DNA of 34,583 nt, from positions 1-34,583 of the forward strand of contig CAYVBJ010000033.1 in assembly GCA_964449075.1 (NCBI GenBank). Direction: 5' to 3'. The DNA comes from CAYVBJ01 sp964449075. GTDB lineage: Bacteria > Bacteroidota > Rhodothermia > Balneolales > Balneolaceae. A model generated the notes under the pieces. It was not told the DNA's origin, made no database searches, and saw only the letters and a program-made list of their open reading frames with translations. A program made the translations under genes and the position numbers. Positions 33,676 through 34,583 of this stretch are shown here, piece by piece; position 1 is the stretch's first letter, and every line of letters starts with the position of its first letter.

Positions 33676-34583
33676 ATGGCTATCAAAACCGAAAATAAAA
33701 TTAAACTGCCTGAAGTAGACCTGAACACTTACAAGCCCAAAAATCCGGTTCAGGCCTCCATCCATAAAAGCGAAATTGCAACCTGCTCAGCAAGCCCCAA
33801 TTTTGTGCGTCACGTTGAATTTGATCTTTCCGGTACCGAATTTGAAAACAGGGTAGTCCCCGGTCAGGCTTTGGGAGTGCTTGCCGAAGGAGTTAATGAA
33901 AAAGGGCGTCCATACAAAGTAAGGCTCTATTCAACCTGTTCACCTACAGGGGGCGAAGATGGAAACGGAAAAATATATGCCACAACCGTTAAACGCGTGA
34001 TCGATGAGCACTGGGATACACATGAACTCTTTTTAGGTGTCTGTTCCAACTATCTGTGTAACCTGAATGAAGGTGATAAACTGAATATGACCGGACCCAG
34101 CGGCAAAAGATTCCTTCTGCCGGAGAACCCGGGAGATTACAACTACATCTTTCTTGCAACCGGCACTGGCATTGCTCCTTTTCGCGGAATGATAATTGAT
34201 TTGATGCGCGCCGGTGTTAAAAGTGATGTTGTGTTAACTTTTGGCTGCCCTTACAGAACAGATCTGCTCTACCAGAACCTGTTTGAAGAGCTCGATAAAA
34301 AGCATCATAATTTCCACTACCTGAAATCTATTTCACGTGAAGATCCCCGGCCGGATGGCACAAAACCCTATGTTCAGTACAGCCTGATCGACCGCCATGA
34401 TCTTATGATGCCCATCTTGAGCAAAGATAATACATTGATTTATGTCTGCGGACTGAAAGGAATGGAGACCGGGATATACCAGATTCTCGGACAGCTTGGG
34501 CTCTTTGATTACCTGGTCATGAAAGACGAACTGAAAGATGAAAATCCGCTTGAATGGACGCGCGACCAGGTTAGCTCCCTCAT
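33676..34583 (+). CDS. Plant-type ferredoxin-NADP reductase, C-terminus cut by window edge
   Basis: The frame is open from ATG 33676 to the window end (302 codons) with the last residues missing. The product is a FAD-binding plant-type FNR, moving electrons between ferredoxin and NADP(H). Seen are the FAD motif RLYSTCSPT (R-x-Y-S-x-x-S form), CSNYLCNLNEGDKL, GPSGKRFLLP, the NADP-binding FLATGTGIAPFRGM and FGCPYRTDLLYQ, and YVCGLKGMETGI near the C-terminus. No signal peptide or membrane segment is present, so it is cytoplasmic. It is third in the nifJ cluster, 80 bp behind the DHOD-like gene, and would pass electrons from PFOR-reduced ferredoxin to NADP. The C-terminal aromatic residue that stacks on FAD is outside the window. 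Confidence 0.92.
   Translation, partial: MAIKTENKIKLPEVDLNTYKPKNPVQASIHKSEIATCSASPNFVRHVEFDLSGTEFENRVVPGQALGVLAEGVNEKGRPYKVRLYSTCSPTGGEDGNGKIYATTVKRVIDEHWDTHELFLGVCSNYLCNLNEGDKLNMTGPSGKRFLLPENPGDYNYIFLATGTGIAPFRGMIIDLMRAGVKSDVVLTFGCPYRTDLLYQNLFEELDKKHHNFHYLKSISREDPRPDGTKPYVQYSLIDRHDLMMPILSKDNTLIYVCGLKGMETGIYQILGQLGLFDYLVMKDELKDENPLEWTRDQVSSL

Overview
This 34.6-kb window looks like ordinary chromosome of a Bacteroidota-related marine bacterium, most plausibly Balneolota/Rhodothermota (inference). The reasons are moderate GC, long low-GC spacers, few Shine-Dalgarno sequences, Bacteroidota-style promoter elements (TTTG / TAnnTTTG-like), TTG and GTG starts, a Cys-depleted DksA-type protein, and the gene repertoire. 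No phage, CRISPR array, insertion sequence, tRNA or rRNA was seen.

Left part (1-7.9 kb): the 5' part of a YghO/GNAT-like acyltransferase gene (minus strand, cut by the window edge); a small membrane-anchored unknown protein followed by a cytoplasmic lipase; a phytoene-desaturase/PYROXD2-like flavoprotein; a fused two-domain iron-type ABC permease without its partners; histidyl-tRNA synthetase; and a convergent VapBC-type toxin-antitoxin pair.

Middle (8-19.8 kb): a minus-strand two-gene operon codes for a CPA2 cation/proton antiporter with two C-terminal UspA domains, then an APC amino-acid permease with C-terminal PTS-EIIA-like and RCK_C-like domains. Divergent from it lies a 1270-aa fused 5-oxoprolinase (HyuA+HyuB) followed by an NRAMP-fold transporter that lacks the canonical metal-binding motifs. 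Then come lysA (diaminopimelate decarboxylase) and a secreted DUF4159 protein.

Right-middle (20-28.5 kb): rpiB-glyA (overlapping ATGA), then tatC, a thioredoxin-fold lipoprotein and an FKBP-like lipoprotein, overlapping end to end and probably co-transcribed for envelope protein export and folding. Next are a decayed paraoxonase/arylesterase-like pseudogene, an HpnN-like MMPL/RND transporter, and a minus-strand operon of a DksA-like protein and a small unknown protein that ends at a clear intrinsic terminator.

Right end (28.5-34.6 kb): a 542-bp spacer rich in inverted repeats precedes nifJ (pyruvate:ferredoxin oxidoreductase), a dihydroorotate-dehydrogenase-like protein and a plant-type ferredoxin-NADP reductase (cut by the window edge). 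Together these probably link pyruvate oxidation to ferredoxin and NADPH.

The most interesting items are the oxoprolinase/motif-less NRAMP pair (candidate pyroglutamate uptake and hydrolysis unit), the doubly sensor-fused transporter operon, and the structured region upstream of nifJ. Everything was read by eye: family names rest on motif recognition, not on searches.
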